Source of the DNA: Lunasporangiospora selenospora
Taxonomy: Eukaryota > Mortierellomycota > Mortierellomycetes > Mortierellales > Mortierellaceae
Direction: 5' to 3'
NCBI GenBank assembly: GCA_015680635.1
Contig: JAABOA010000535.1
Location: forward strand, 3,731 to 13,887
DNA: 10,157 nucleotides
The notes beneath the pieces are model-generated. The model worked only from the letters and a program-made list of their open reading frames with translations, was not told the DNA's origin and searched no databases. The first letter of the stretch is position 1, and every line of letters begins with the position of its first letter. The position numbers and the translations under genes are program-made. Positions 1 through 8,643 of this stretch are shown one piece after another.

Positions 1-145
1 CTTGTGGAAGCAATGAGACGCCTAAAAGTATTCGAGATGGACACGGTTGGGTACTCTCAGATCAGTGAAGAATTCACAAAATCACTTACATATCCACCAT
101 GTTTTGGCTCTTTTCTTCTTTTAGGCGTCTCATTGCTTCCACAAG
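1..145. repeat. Perfect 28-bp inverted repeat at contig edge (arms 1-28 and 118-145)
   Basis: Bases 1-28 are the exact reverse complement of 118-145, with an 89-bp spacer; pairing fails at 29 versus 117. The inner copy is coding in golgin exon 8 (LVEAMRRLK). The outer copy begins at base 1, so the repeat may extend further left. A fold-back at the first base of a contig is typical of an assembly artefact, although a genuine short inverted repeat cannot be excluded. Confidence 0.95.
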
Positions 146-3100
146 ATGCCCTTGTTGTGTGAATGCATCGTGACGGAGCTTTCCGATAGTCAGGTTCTTT
201 TCCTTAACATCGCGTTCCAGCTGACGAACTCTTTCACTGTCCATCGTCGACTGTTGTAGTTGCTCCTGTTGGATAACAAAACATAACAATAAAGGGTGTT
301 AGCCAGTCAGATTGATGCTTAAAGGCAGTTTGCTCGATTGAATATCAATATTGCAGCTCCGGACTCACCTCTGCTGACAGGGCACGAGACTTGAACTCTT
401 CCAAAGACGTACTCGCCACGTTCAATTGCCGCTGGATGCCCTCGAGTGCAAACTGGATATCAGACTCCTTTGTTGCCTGGAATTCTTCCAAGACGGCCTG
501 AAGGTTATTCAGACTAATGATCTCATTCTCGAGTTCTTGCTTGAGTGCCTCCCTCTCTGCACGTGCAGCATCCCTCTCGCGCTCCATGCTTCTCATGTTT
601 GCCGCGGCCTGATCCTTGCTAGCTCTCTGCTCCGAAGCCATTGTCTCCCAATCTTCGCGTTCGCGCTCTTCTCGTTGCAGACGCGATTGGAGCTCATGAA
701 TCATACCTTCCTTCTCAACAACTTCTGCTGACGCTTCTTCCTGAATGTCGACCAATCTTCTCCGTAAGTGCTCTAGTTCGCGAGACGTCTTTTCATAGTG
801 CTCATGTGACGCCATCAATTCTTCCTCTAATTGCTTAATAGTGTTTAGGTAGTCGCTGTTCAGTCCTGTAAGTTGGTCAATCTTTTGACGAAGGGTATTG
901 ATGTTTTCCTATCATCGCGAAGCATCCCCCCAAAAGCACAATATAAAGGTTAGTAAGCCGACCCAGTATCTTGTCCCAAAATTGAAAAGAAAAAAAAAAA
1001 AAGAGATAAAGGCAATGTCAAATACCAGATCGGCCTGTAGCTTCGTTCCTAGTGTCGATTTCATGCTCGAGACACGATCCAGAAGAGACTTGTGCTGGGA
1101 CTGGAATTGGTTACGCTCATTGACTGTTCGTTGCAAGTCATCTCTTAACGCCTGCATAGTCTGCTCATAATTGCCGGCAGTCCATTCAAGCTCCTGAATT
1201 TTGCTGTCTCGCTCCTTCAACGCCTCACCCACTGCAAGAAGCTCAGCTTGGGACTTCTTTGTTAGGGTATCCAGTTCCTGTGTGATGACGGCATTGTTGG
1301 CTTGAAGGGCCATTCGCTCCTCCTCGAATTGCTCCAAAAGCTGATTTCGACTCTCTTCCTCAGAAAGTTTGAGATCTCCAAGCTGTTTGTTGAATTCTTC
1401 ATGCGATGCTGAATGACCCATGTGTTCCTGCTCGAGTTTGGAAACAGCCTCCGTATGACTCTGACGGATGGCTTCCATTTCCTCCGCATGCTTGGACTCG
1501 AGGGTAGTAACCGTAGCGTTTGTCGTTTCCTGAAGTACCAAGTGATCTAGAGAGAGAGAGAGAGAAGAGGCATATCAGTAACATTCATTAAAATGGCTGT
1601 GACTTAGCCGAGATAGACAAGGGCGTTGGCATTGTTATTGATAGAATTACCTTGTCTCAACTTGGAAAGACTCTCTTCCAAAGAACGGTTTCCATCCTTG
1701 TAACTGTTAAACTCGTCTCTAGTCCTGTTCCAGGCTGCTACGGTCTTATCCGTTGCCAGCAACTTTGGTAGCGTTCCTTTAGGATTAGAGTCCAGAACTG
1801 ACTTGATAGCATGAGTTACGGCGTCCAACTGCTGTTCAGTCAGAGATTCCTTTGAGACTGCAAAACGACGAAATATCCAAGACGAAAATAGAAGTGTTAG
1901 GAGAGGCACCAGTAGCGATTTAGGTCGCATCCAAATAGGCTAGTGTTCATGGAGCAGACTTTATAGCGCAATCTTTGATTACCTTTCAGTTCCTGTTCAA
2001 GCGTACGAATGCGATCTTGAAGAACGGCGCTATCATCATGAGAGCCGTTGGATTGGATGGAGGATTCTGAAGATGCAGTGTTCGCAGAGGTCAATTCGGA
2101 CTGGAGTTGTGCAACAGAACCTATAAAAATGATTGAGGTTTCCCGAATTAGACTCTAACTGAAATTGCATGCGGGCGATGAAGATGTAATCCAAACAATA
2201 TAGTACATACCGTGAAGAGACTCTATTTTGCTTTCAAGCTCATCTTGTTGCTGCTTCGAGGACGAGAGCTCAGTTGTGACCTTCTCGCACTGAACTTTCG
2301 ATTCTGCCAGTTCCTCGCGGAGAGATTCGATGGTGCCTTCGAGTTCCTTTTGCTGAACTGCCGCTGCGTCTGCTTGGGTATTGTCTTCGGATTCCTGGAG
2401 GAGGCGAGATTGAAGCTCGGCAATTGTTGCTTTAGCTTCGCTCAACTCTTGAAGCTGTGCTGGGTCCGATTTTGGTGTACTGGCCAGCTTTGAGTTGGTT
2501 TCCTTTAGATGAGCAAGCTCCTCTTTAGCATTCTCCAGCTCTTCCTTGGTCATCTCCAATTGAATTGAGAGATCTGCATGGTTGTCGCTCGATTCACGTT
2601 GGTGGGCCTGTTGTTTCTCTACAGTTGCTTCGAGCTCTTTGTTTCGTTTATCAGCAGCTTCCAGCTTGGCCATAAAGTGCTCAATTTGCTTGGCGTATTG
2701 TTCATGCTCATTCTCTAGCAATTGTTCCAGTTCAAGTATCTTGGCATTGTTTTCTTCCTGTAACTGTTTTGCTCCGTCCTGTTCTTGATTATGCGCATCT
2801 CTGGTCGACTCTTCCCTAGCAGCTGCCTCAGCCGCTAAAGACTCTGCTCGTGTCCTTTCATCCTCCAATGTCACAATCCTGTTTTTCAAGTCTGTTTTTT
2901 CACCACTCAGTTTCCTGAGGAGTTCGGCAGCCTTTTGTAACTTTTGTTCAAGCTGCTCGACTTTTTGCGCAGTAGCATTGCCTTCTGTTAGGCTTTTCAG
3001 GCGGGATTCATAGTTTTGCCTGGCCTGTTCCCACTCCTGGCTCCTGACATGGAATTCTTCGTTTAAATTCTGGAGCTATTGTATTGTAGATTTTTAGAAG

Positions 3101-3482
3101 GAAGAATATGAGTGTGTTTGGTGATGAATCCTGTGCCTGCAAATGTGACTGGGGGTCAAGGGTCCAAAGAGTACCTGCTGATGCAACTGATGGAACTCCT
3201 CAGCTGATACTTGTTGTTGTTCGCCATTAGCCTCTTGAAGTTAGAAAAGACAGGAAGAGAAGAGGTGAAAAGGGACGGAGGGTAAATCGTGAGCCGTGCA
3301 ACGTGTCAGTTCATTTCTCGACCACCAAACGAAAGGAGGGCGTAAACGAGCCCTATGGGGAATGCGCTTTTTTTTGTTGGATGTGCGATCAAGAGAACGA
3401 TGCATGCGGAGTGGGGGTGAGTCGGCTTACCAGCAGCAATCCTGCTTGCCAGATTGCTGACATTCTTTGCAAGCCAAGCCAT
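1..3482 (-). CDS. Golgin-like coiled-coil protein, probable Rud3/GMAP-210 family (3' end cut by contig edge)
   Basis: Spliced model on the minus strand: exons 3482-3431, 3233-3175, 3075-2211, 2120-1983, 1857-1651, 1546-1026, 908-369 and 265-90, with a possible ninth at 21-1. All introns are GT...AG and every phase agrees, giving 853 residues to the last certain codon. The start ATG directly follows an in-frame TAA. Residues 1-17 (MAWLAKNVSNLASRIAA) form a short amphipathic helix like those at golgin N-termini. Residues 38-325 and 441-840 are charged heptad-rich coiled coil. Residues 326-371 are a Ser-rich hinge, and 372-440 contain prolines and a TLPKLLATDKTVAAWNRTRD stretch that interrupts the coil. 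The end, with VKEKNLTIGKLRHDA (814-828) and then NMVD (849-852), resembles from memory the segment just before the GRAB domain of fungal Rud3 proteins, which binds Arf1-GTP on cis-Golgi membranes. Family recognition rests mainly on that segment; another golgin or generic coiled-coil protein is possible. The coding structure is secure. Confidence 0.82.
22..89 (-). other. Possible last visible intron of the golgin gene
   Basis: Exon 8 either stops at TAA (88-86) or is spliced. A perfect donor GTAAGT lies at 89-84, overlapping that TAA, a CTGAT branch-like site follows, and an acceptor TTTTAG ends at 22. The 68-nt length fits a fungal intron. Splicing joins AT to G and keeps the frame open as D-M-R-L-I-A-S-T to the window edge. 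The acceptor lies inside one arm of the 28-bp inverted repeat, so it could be produced by misassembly. Confidence 0.45.
266..368 (-). other. Golgin intron 7
   Basis: Donor GTGAGT and acceptor AACAG, phase 0, 103 nt. A CTAAC branch site lies in its second half (minus-strand sequence CTGGCTAACACC near 302). Confidence 0.88.
909..1025 (-). other. Golgin intron 6 with perfect branch point
   Basis: Donor GTATTT and acceptor GATAG, phase 0, 117 nt. It carries a perfect TACTAAC branch site (955-949), 40 nt from the acceptor, and a long T-run near the donor. Reading through it would append a hydrophobic Phe-rich tail, which argues for splicing. Confidence 0.9.
1547..1650 (-). other. Golgin intron 5 with CT-repeat polypyrimidine tract
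   Basis: Donor GTAATT and acceptor CTCTAG, phase 1, 104 nt. The polypyrimidine tract is itself a CT microsatellite (plus-strand GA tract 1549-1565), so its length could vary between strains and affect splicing. Confidence 0.88.
1858..1982 (-). other. Golgin intron 4
   Basis: Donor GTAATC and acceptor TTGCAG, phase 1, 125 nt, with a CTAAC branch site about 35 nt before the acceptor. It links the Ser-rich hinge exon to the proline-containing exon. Confidence 0.88.
2121..2210 (-). other. Golgin intron 3
   Basis: Donor GTATGT and acceptor TTATAG, phase 1, 90 nt, with a CTAAT branch-like site about 30 nt before the acceptor. It follows the 865-nt main coiled-coil exon. Confidence 0.88.
3076..3174 (-). 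other. Golgin intron 2
   Basis: Donor GTACTC and acceptor AATAG, phase 0, 99 nt. Splicing joins FHQLHQQ to LQNLNEEFH, a continuous Gln/Leu heptad pattern. Confidence 0.8.
3234..3430 (-). other. Golgin intron 1
   Basis: Donor GTAAGC and acceptor TTCAAG, phase 1, 197 nt. The acceptor is AAG; the AG two bases later would bring TAA into frame, so AAG is the workable choice. It separates the 17-residue N-terminal helix from the rest of the protein. Confidence 0.72.
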
Positions 3483-3674
3483 TTACGGATGCCGTCGAGC
3501 CGAGTTCTACGTTCAGACAAGGCCTGGGATTGCTTTTGTTCTTTTTTTTTTTTGTGAACAATGGGGTGTGGATTAGAGGGTTGATGGATGGAGTGCCTGT
3601 CTTCTGGGGGAGGACAAGAGTTGTTATGTGATGAACACTCCTGAGGACAGCGTAATAGGATGATTTGGGTTGAT

Positions 3675-3709
3675 GATGGGATAAGATGGGATAGGATAGG
3701 ATGGGATGG
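3675..3709. repeat. GATGGGATAR minisatellite with GATA sites
   Basis: Three 10-base units (3675-3684, 3685-3694, 3700-3709; consensus GATGGGATAR, the last ending GG) with a 5-base partial unit at 3695-3699. It carries three GATA cores, one of them GATAAG, matching the HGATAR site of fungal GATA factors. It lies about 200 bp upstream of the golgin start. Any regulatory role is inference. Confidence 0.75.
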
Positions 3710-4562
3710 AAGGGACTGATGGAAGAATTTCAGCTCAACATGTTCGTGACAGTTACCGAAAAATTTCCATCGACGTCAGATGCCCTTTTTTTTTTGGTTT
3801 CCTAGAACCACAAGCGGAGAACAGACGCGCCGCGAATTTATACCCATCAATCCTATATTACAGCGTGGGTGTCCTCCTGAACATGAATAGAGAGGAGCGC
3901 CGTTATTTTCCCAGGGAAAGTCTATCGCAATACCCTCCCACTTCCCCTGATACTTTGACTACAGAGCGGTTCTTTCAAAGTTGGCGCTTTGTTCACCTTC
4001 TGTGCACTGACCTAGCATGCAATCTCGAGTACAAGGATGTTAGAAAAGCAGTTCGTGGACCGAGGAAAGGTTGTCTGTGGCAACTAAAAGTTTTCCTCTG
4101 GAATAGCCAACTGATTTGCACCTATTCCAAGGAAGGACTCTAGTCTCTATCTTTCTTTACCTTTAACCATTCCTCGTATCATCTTATCTCGTTCTTTGAA
4201 GTTAAATATTTTACTGACTCTTTCTTTTTCATTTTATTTATTTCGCTTTTGGAGTTTCAGCACAATCGATTTCTCTGTCACCTTCCTTGTACCAAGCCAT
4301 GGCATTTTAAAAGTTTGAAGAATGTTATGAGCTTTTGGGTGAGAGAACAAGAGTACCGATGCATTTTAGTAGGAGATCTCGGGAAGGATCCGAGCTCAAT
4401 AGCACGCGATCGAACAAAAGTGGTTGCACAAAGCCAATAATGTAGGTATATCTGCATAACCGCGTAGTTTTCTAAACGTGTTTTCGTCCAACTTGTAAGT
4501 GAATGGGAGGCGGGACTCGGAATGGAGGCAAAGTGTTTGAAGAGAACAGTTTGTAGATCTAT

Positions 4563-4568
4563 CACGTG
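4563..4568. promoter_or_regulatory. CACGTG E-box upstream of NAGS gene
   Basis: The palindromic core sits in ATCACGTG, which fits RTCACRTG, the Cbf1-type centromere/promoter element of yeasts. It is 145 bp before the NAGS ATG. A weak TATA-like CTATAGTAA follows at 4573-4581. This is a motif match only; occupancy is inference. Confidence 0.35.
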
Positions 4569-4600
4569 CTATTCTATAGTAAGAGAGAAAATGAGAGAGT

Positions 4601-4705
4601 ATGACACAGACTTTTATCTGTCTTTCCGTTTCTCCACGACCTTCACATCTTTCCTGTCACCATTCTTCTTTCCTCCACTTTCCATTCCATCCCTCTCTCT
4701 GCTAG
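4601..4705 (+). other. Possible upstream ORF in the NAGS leader
   Basis: An ATG at 4601 opens a 34-codon frame that stops at TAG 4703-4705, seven bases before the NAGS start. A second ATG at 4591 starts another frame that runs past that start. Both lie in a pyrimidine-rich leader and matter only if transcription begins upstream of about 4590. The peptide shows no resemblance to the arginine attenuator peptide of fungal carbamoyl-phosphate synthetase genes. It may simply lie upstream of the transcript. Confidence 0.25.
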
Positions 4706-4712
4706 CACGGCA

Positions 4713-6977
4713 ATGTGGCACCCTAATCTGACTCGACTGAGCCGGTCACGCGCTGCCATCTCGCCTTTGCTCCGGACTCTGCATTCGACCTCGACTCGTC
4801 CATACTCGCTTCGGTCTCACAAAATACAAGCCTTGGTCGAGGAGCGCAAGCTTGCACGGGATAACGATCGGGTATGGGAAACCAAGCGCAACGGACCGAT
4901 AATACTATTTGGAAGAAAGAAGAGCACAGGCCTGAATCGGTATCACTTCATCTGCCCGCAACACCCTCCTCGACATTTGACCTTGCCTGCAACATTTCTT
5001 CGCCTTGCGATTCGGGGGACAATGGCTCATGCGCCCCCTGCCTGTTTATAATTGCCTCATTCTTTCATCCGGCTCATGTTGCATTTCTCGCATTCACGCA
5101 CTGCTCTTCCGGTGCCTTTGGACCTCGGGACCAGTCAGCTAATTAGCGCACCTTGTTTCTTTCTGCCTGTATATGTGCGTGTGCGTGTATGCGTGTGTGT
5201 GGATGTGGATGGGGAACCACGGAACGTTGGGGACGGCTTGGGGGGGGGGGTAACCAATTAAATAGGAACTGATCCTCAAGGTCATGGGCACTCTCCCTTC
5301 ACCTCGGGAAGCACGTCAGTTCCTTTCAAAGTTCTCGCCCCCAGCACCTGTAGTCGCATCAGCTACAGCTTCAGATGGATCACAGCGCCCCACCGACTTT
5401 GTTGACAGTCTACTCTGGTCAACAGATCATCTTGCATTAATCAAACTTGAAGGTCCCTTCGAGAGCGAGAACCTGATAGCCGTTGCCGATACGTTGGTGC
5501 AGCTCCAACGACTTGGTGTCCTGAGCATTGTCATGTTGGACAACCAGTCTTGGTGGCAAAACCAGGACAGTCTCGCCAGCAGCTCAATTGAGTCGCCGCT
5601 GGAATCGACCCTGGTAGAGACGCGGCAACGGATGATCAAAGACATGACGGAGATTGTGCAGCAGATCGAGGATGCAGGAGGCAAGGCACGTCCTGTGGCC
5701 CAAGATATTTTTGAGGAGAATGCTCCCGGAGATATCGTTGTCCGACCAGGCTTGGCCTCGCTTCGATCCTGTTTGAGACATCGGCATATTCCGGTTATGA
5801 TCCCAATGGCGACTGAAAACAGCTGTTGGAAACCCATATCCAGTAATCTTGCACTGACAGCACTTGCACGGTATATGGGCGAATCCGCCAAAGACGATCA
5901 TTACAGTCGATCAAACGATATCCATGTAGAAATAAGCCAGGGAGGGCCAATTGTTCCATTGCGACTCATTGTCATTAACACCATTGGAGGAATCCCACTC
6001 TCGCGCACCAGTGGCTTTAAAGGACCGACACACTGCTTTGTGAATCTCAAAGACGAGTTCACCACCATCTTGGATGATCTCGACAATATGGAGCAAATCT
6101 CAGACTCTGCCGTGGAACTCTACCGCTCCGATTTGAAGATGATCAAGGATAGTCTCGACCATCTTCCGCCAACGTGTTCAGCTATAATTACCTCTTCTCC
6201 TTCTTTGACCCTGATCACCAACCTCATCACGGACAAGCCCTTGTTCTCTTCTACGCTGAGAAGCCAGGATCCAAAGGAGATGCTTGCAACGACGGTCCTT
6301 CGTAATGGCCTGGACATTTTTACCTTTCGCAGTAGTCTTGACGGTCTGGACCTAAAGCAATTGACAGGTCTATTGGAGTCAAGTTTCGGAAAGCCTCTTA
6401 GTTCGGACGCATTTTATGATCGGATCAAGGATCGAATGAGGACTGTTATTCTGGCAGGGAAGGATTATATGGGAGCAGCGGTTGTGACCAAGGAAGGTGG
6501 GTATAAGGGTGCCAATGGGCAGTTGTTGACCACGGTAGCATACCTGGACAAGTTTTCTGTAGCGCCCAAAAGCCAGGGCATTGGTGTCGCGGACATTCTA
6601 TGGAAGAAGCTTCAGGATGAGTTCCCGGATCTTGTATGGAGGAGTCGAACCGACAACCCCGTCAACAAATGGTATGTATCCTTTCGGTGAACCCTGGATA
6701 TCCGAGAATCAAAGGTGAAAGTAAGAGAGAGAAAGAGAGAGAGAGAGAGGAGAAAATCCGATAAATTGGATCCTTCACATGCTCACATGTATTTATTTGC
6801 TCCGCTCACGATTTTGGTAGGTATTTTGATCGAGCGGATGGAAGTATTCAGATTCCGGGCACCAATTGGACGGTGTTCTGGTATGGCAGCAAGGGACTCC
6901 ATTTAATCCGCGACTACATTGAGATCTCGCGGGATATTCCAGCCTCGTTTTATGCACTCAAGCCCAAGGCATTTTAA
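4713..6977 (+). CDS. ARG2: Mitochondrial amino-acid N-acetyltransferase (N-acetylglutamate synthase)
   Basis: Transfers acetyl from acetyl-CoA to L-glutamate, the first step of arginine (ornithine) synthesis in the mitochondrial matrix. Exons 4713-4871, 5266-6671 and 6821-6977 give 573 residues, close to the usual fungal length. Residues 1-35 are rich in Arg and Ser with almost no acids, as in a matrix-targeting peptide (LLRTLHSTSTRPYS). Residues 54-75 (ELILKVMGTLPSPREARQFL) match the fungal Arg2 N-terminal region. About 90-400 is the amino-acid-kinase-like domain, where arginine feedback acts in this family. About 415-560 is the GNAT domain: YLDKFSV (479-485), acetyl-CoA loop SQGIGV (489-494), WRSRTDNPVNKWYF (511-524), then WTVFWYG. 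Asn517 and Tyr523 correspond by spacing to the catalytic Asn/Tyr pair of human NAGS, and Lys429 probably to its third key residue. Nothing essential appears missing. In yeast the partner is the NAG kinase of ARG5,6, which is not in this window. Confidence 0.95.
5169..5210 (+). repeat. GT-rich microsatellite in NAGS intron 1
   Basis: Imperfect GTGCGTGTGCGTGTATGC-type alternation of purine and pyrimidine, ending in GGATGTGGATGG. Alternating GT/GC DNA can adopt the Z form. It lies within the intron, so coding is unaffected. Confidence 0.8.
5240..5250 (+). repeat. G11 homopolymer before the NAGS intron 1 acceptor
   Basis: Eleven consecutive G residues, 15 bases before the acceptor. The exact count is prone to sequencing error, but it lies inside the intron. 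Confidence 0.85.
6672..6820 (+). other. NAGS intron 2, splitting the codon before the catalytic tyrosine
   Basis: Donor GTATGT and acceptor GGTAG, phase 2, 149 nt. It splits the Trp522 codon, and splicing restores NKWYFDRADG with Tyr523 from the last exon. Intron and downstream exon both begin GTAT, so retention still gives Trp-Tyr but then only three more residues (VSFR is the read-through tail) before TGA at 6688-6690. It contains an AG microsatellite at about 6725-6750 and a CTCAC branch-like site 14 nt before the acceptor. Confidence 0.93.
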
Positions 6978-6983
6978 TTAAAG
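6976..6983 (+). terminator. AATTAAAG, possible poly(A) signal of NAGS gene
   Basis: An A/T-rich hexamer variant overlaps the NAGS stop codon, and further T-rich sequence follows (TCGTTATTTATCG). Fungal poly(A) signals are loose, so this is a weak call. Confidence 0.25.
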
Positions 6984-7037
6984 CAATGTCATGAACCTAG
7001 CCTCGTTATTTATCGTTCCATGGTGGCGCTCAAAGCA

Positions 7038-7049
7038 CCCCCCCCCCCC
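7038..7049 (+). repeat. C12 homopolymer
   Basis: Twelve consecutive C residues in the NAGS downstream region, about 60 bases past its stop codon. Confidence 0.85.
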
Positions 7050-7701
7050 TTATTGCTTGTACTCTCGAGACTGCTTGGACACTTCATGATTAGAGGTTCA
7101 GTCAAAGAGTTGACATATGGTAACCCAGTAGACTCGATCTCGTTGTCCTGGGTTCGCAGTTTAAGGACACCATTCTCACAGGGGAGGGGAGGGGAAGGGT
7201 CCAAAAACTGCGTAGATAGTGACAGATGTAGGGAAGGGACAGAGTCCCAGAATCAACTTATTCCTTCCAGAAAGTATAGATGAATAATCCTTTTGCCTTG
7301 TTAACCGACCCATCGCTAGCTCACCCTTTTCGATGCATACACCAGTCTTATGGATCAATCGTTGCACGTTCTACATTTTGTCAAAGATCAAGGGCGCCTT
7401 GACGAGCGTTGCGGCTCGTCCTATTTCCAAACATGGAGCATGCAAATTACTCCCAGTCCTGACTATCGTCCCTACCGGCACTTTTAGGGTCGACAAGATC
7501 TGTACAAATAGCGTCCCCAGTTCATAGCACACCCTCTAACATTCCTTTAATGTTTGCAAGTTGTTCAAAATATAAGATCTCTTTTTAGGCCTTTTTTGGT
7601 CTGGTGGACCCTCTCACCTATCATATCGAGACCTCAAAGTTCCTTCTTTTGAGTGACATTCAAGGGGGCGAGCCATATCCAAGGCATGCACACCATGTCA
7701 G

Positions 7702-7719
7702 GGACCATAAAAGTGGTCC
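7702..7719. other. Short hairpin (6 bp plus one T-G wobble)
   Basis: GGACCA at 7702-7707 pairs with TGGTCC at 7714-7719, extended by a wobble pair around an AAAA loop. It stands alone, and there is no U-tract that would make it a terminator. Confidence 0.5.
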
Positions 7720-7980
7720 AATTTTGCTTCCTACAAATGCCAGATGAGATCATTCTTTCGCCACCAGGACACTATCTTGCAGTTGATCTACTAACATGAC
7801 TGATGTGCCGAGTCTGGTACGTGAAAAAAAGAAAAAGGACTTTCTTTAAATGCTTGGAGACTCGAACTCTCAAGGAACTATTGTGCGTAATCAGCTCATA
7901 GATATCTCGCTTTTTTGACAAGGGAAGTAGAACGAAAGGAGATATGGAAAGCTGAGATACGATCAGAAAGGTTGGCAAGG

Positions 7981-7999
7981 AGAAAGAAAGAAAGAAAGA
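7981..7999 (+). repeat. AAAG tetranucleotide microsatellite
   Basis: About four AAAG units plus flanking GA-rich sequence, in non-coding DNA. Confidence 0.8.
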
Positions 8000-8582
8000 G
8001 GAGAAATGACGAACAAACGATTGCCGGTCACCTCTTGGGTGTTGTGTGGACAGAGGGTTTGAGCCAATGTCAGTGATGGGACAATGGTCAGCAGCCTTCT
8101 GTTTTTTTTATTTTACACGCGGAAAATGGTTGGAATGGGATTGGTAGAAACAGCTCTGGAGTGGAGTTTTAGAAAGACTCCCTTTTTTTTGTTCCTGAAA
8201 TCAACGCCACAATGTTTATACAACGAACACCGCCCACTCCAGAGAACCTGGCTCCTGAATCATCTTCTAATCACTCATTGCAGAACAAACGGAGACACCG
8301 CTTGGAAGATGGAGAGTTCGGGCCCATTAATTTCCCTTTTGATGAAAGAGATTAGGGCTAATCATTCACCTCAGTCGGTACCTTTCTTTGGCAGACTCGA
8401 CACACAAACTATCCGAAATGAACACCATTTAGGCAAAGAAGAATGAGTAAGGGGAGAGGGATGATTGACAAAGGATCTTTGGTCAAGTTTCATGTTATCC
8501 ACATATTGCATGAGTAAAACCAAGACGCGTTGGGTCTGAAATCACGACTACGAACGACCTATCAATCTCCCACACAAATAAG

Positions 8583-8584
<2 letters not shown>

Positions 8585-8640
<56 letters not shown>
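8585..8640 (+). repeat. (GA)28 microsatellite
   Basis: Fifty-six uninterrupted bases of alternating GA, continuing into a polypurine block (8642-8686) broken by a single T. It produces a spurious Ser-Leu open frame on the minus strand, which I did not call. Confidence 0.97.

Positions 8641-8641
<1 letters not shown>

Positions 8642-8643
<2 letters not shown>

Larger units (their letters stand above)
3483..4712. other. Divergent intergenic region between golgin and NAGS genes
   Basis: This stretch of 1,230 bases lies between two divergent start codons and should hold both promoters. Open frames here, including one of 145 codons at 3706-4143, show no recognisable domain and carry homopolymer-coded runs, so I do not call a gene. 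It contains a GATA-rich minisatellite (3675-3709), a TGACTC half-site (4215-4220) that would fit a Gcn4/CPC1-type regulator, a CACGTG box (4563-4568) and a pyrimidine-rich leader (about 4611-4706) before the NAGS start. Confidence 0.7.
4872..5265 (+). other. NAGS intron 1
   Basis: Donor GTATGG and acceptor AAATAG, phase 0, 394 nt, the longest intron here. It separates the targeting-peptide exon from the catalytic body and joins DNDR to ELILKV without loss of conserved residues. It holds a GT-rich microsatellite (about 5169-5210) and a G11 run (5240-5250) just before the acceptor. The exon 1 frame stays open into the intron until about 5051. Confidence 0.85.
6978..8584. other. Non-coding stretch downstream of NAGS
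   Basis: I find no supportable gene in these 1.6 kb. Open frames are short, share no recognisable motif and overlap on both strands. Contents are a C12 run (7038-7049), a G-rich GGGGAGGGGAGGGGAAGGG-type patch (7182-7200), a hairpin GGACCAT/AAAA/GTGGTCC (7702-7719), an AAAG microsatellite (about 7981-7999) and an isolated splice-acceptor-like CTAATCACTCATTGCAG ending at 8283 with no convincing exon beside it. Confidence 0.65.

Noticed and set aside
3706-4143. 145-codon plus-strand open frame in the divergent intergenic region
   Set aside because: It starts inside the GATA minisatellite, includes a T-run coded as FFF, has mixed composition and no recognisable domain.
4360-4440. tRNA-like AGCTCAATAG and GTTCGATC fragments
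   Set aside because: They lie on opposite strands and wrong spacing; no cloverleaf forms.
7702-7719. Hairpin as intrinsic terminator
   Set aside because: No T-run follows, and eukaryotic genes do not use this type of terminator.
7850-7880. tRNA T-arm-like GAGAGTTCGAGTCTCC on the minus strand
   Set aside because: The T-stem has mismatches, and no acceptor stem, A box or anticodon arm is found at tRNA spacing.
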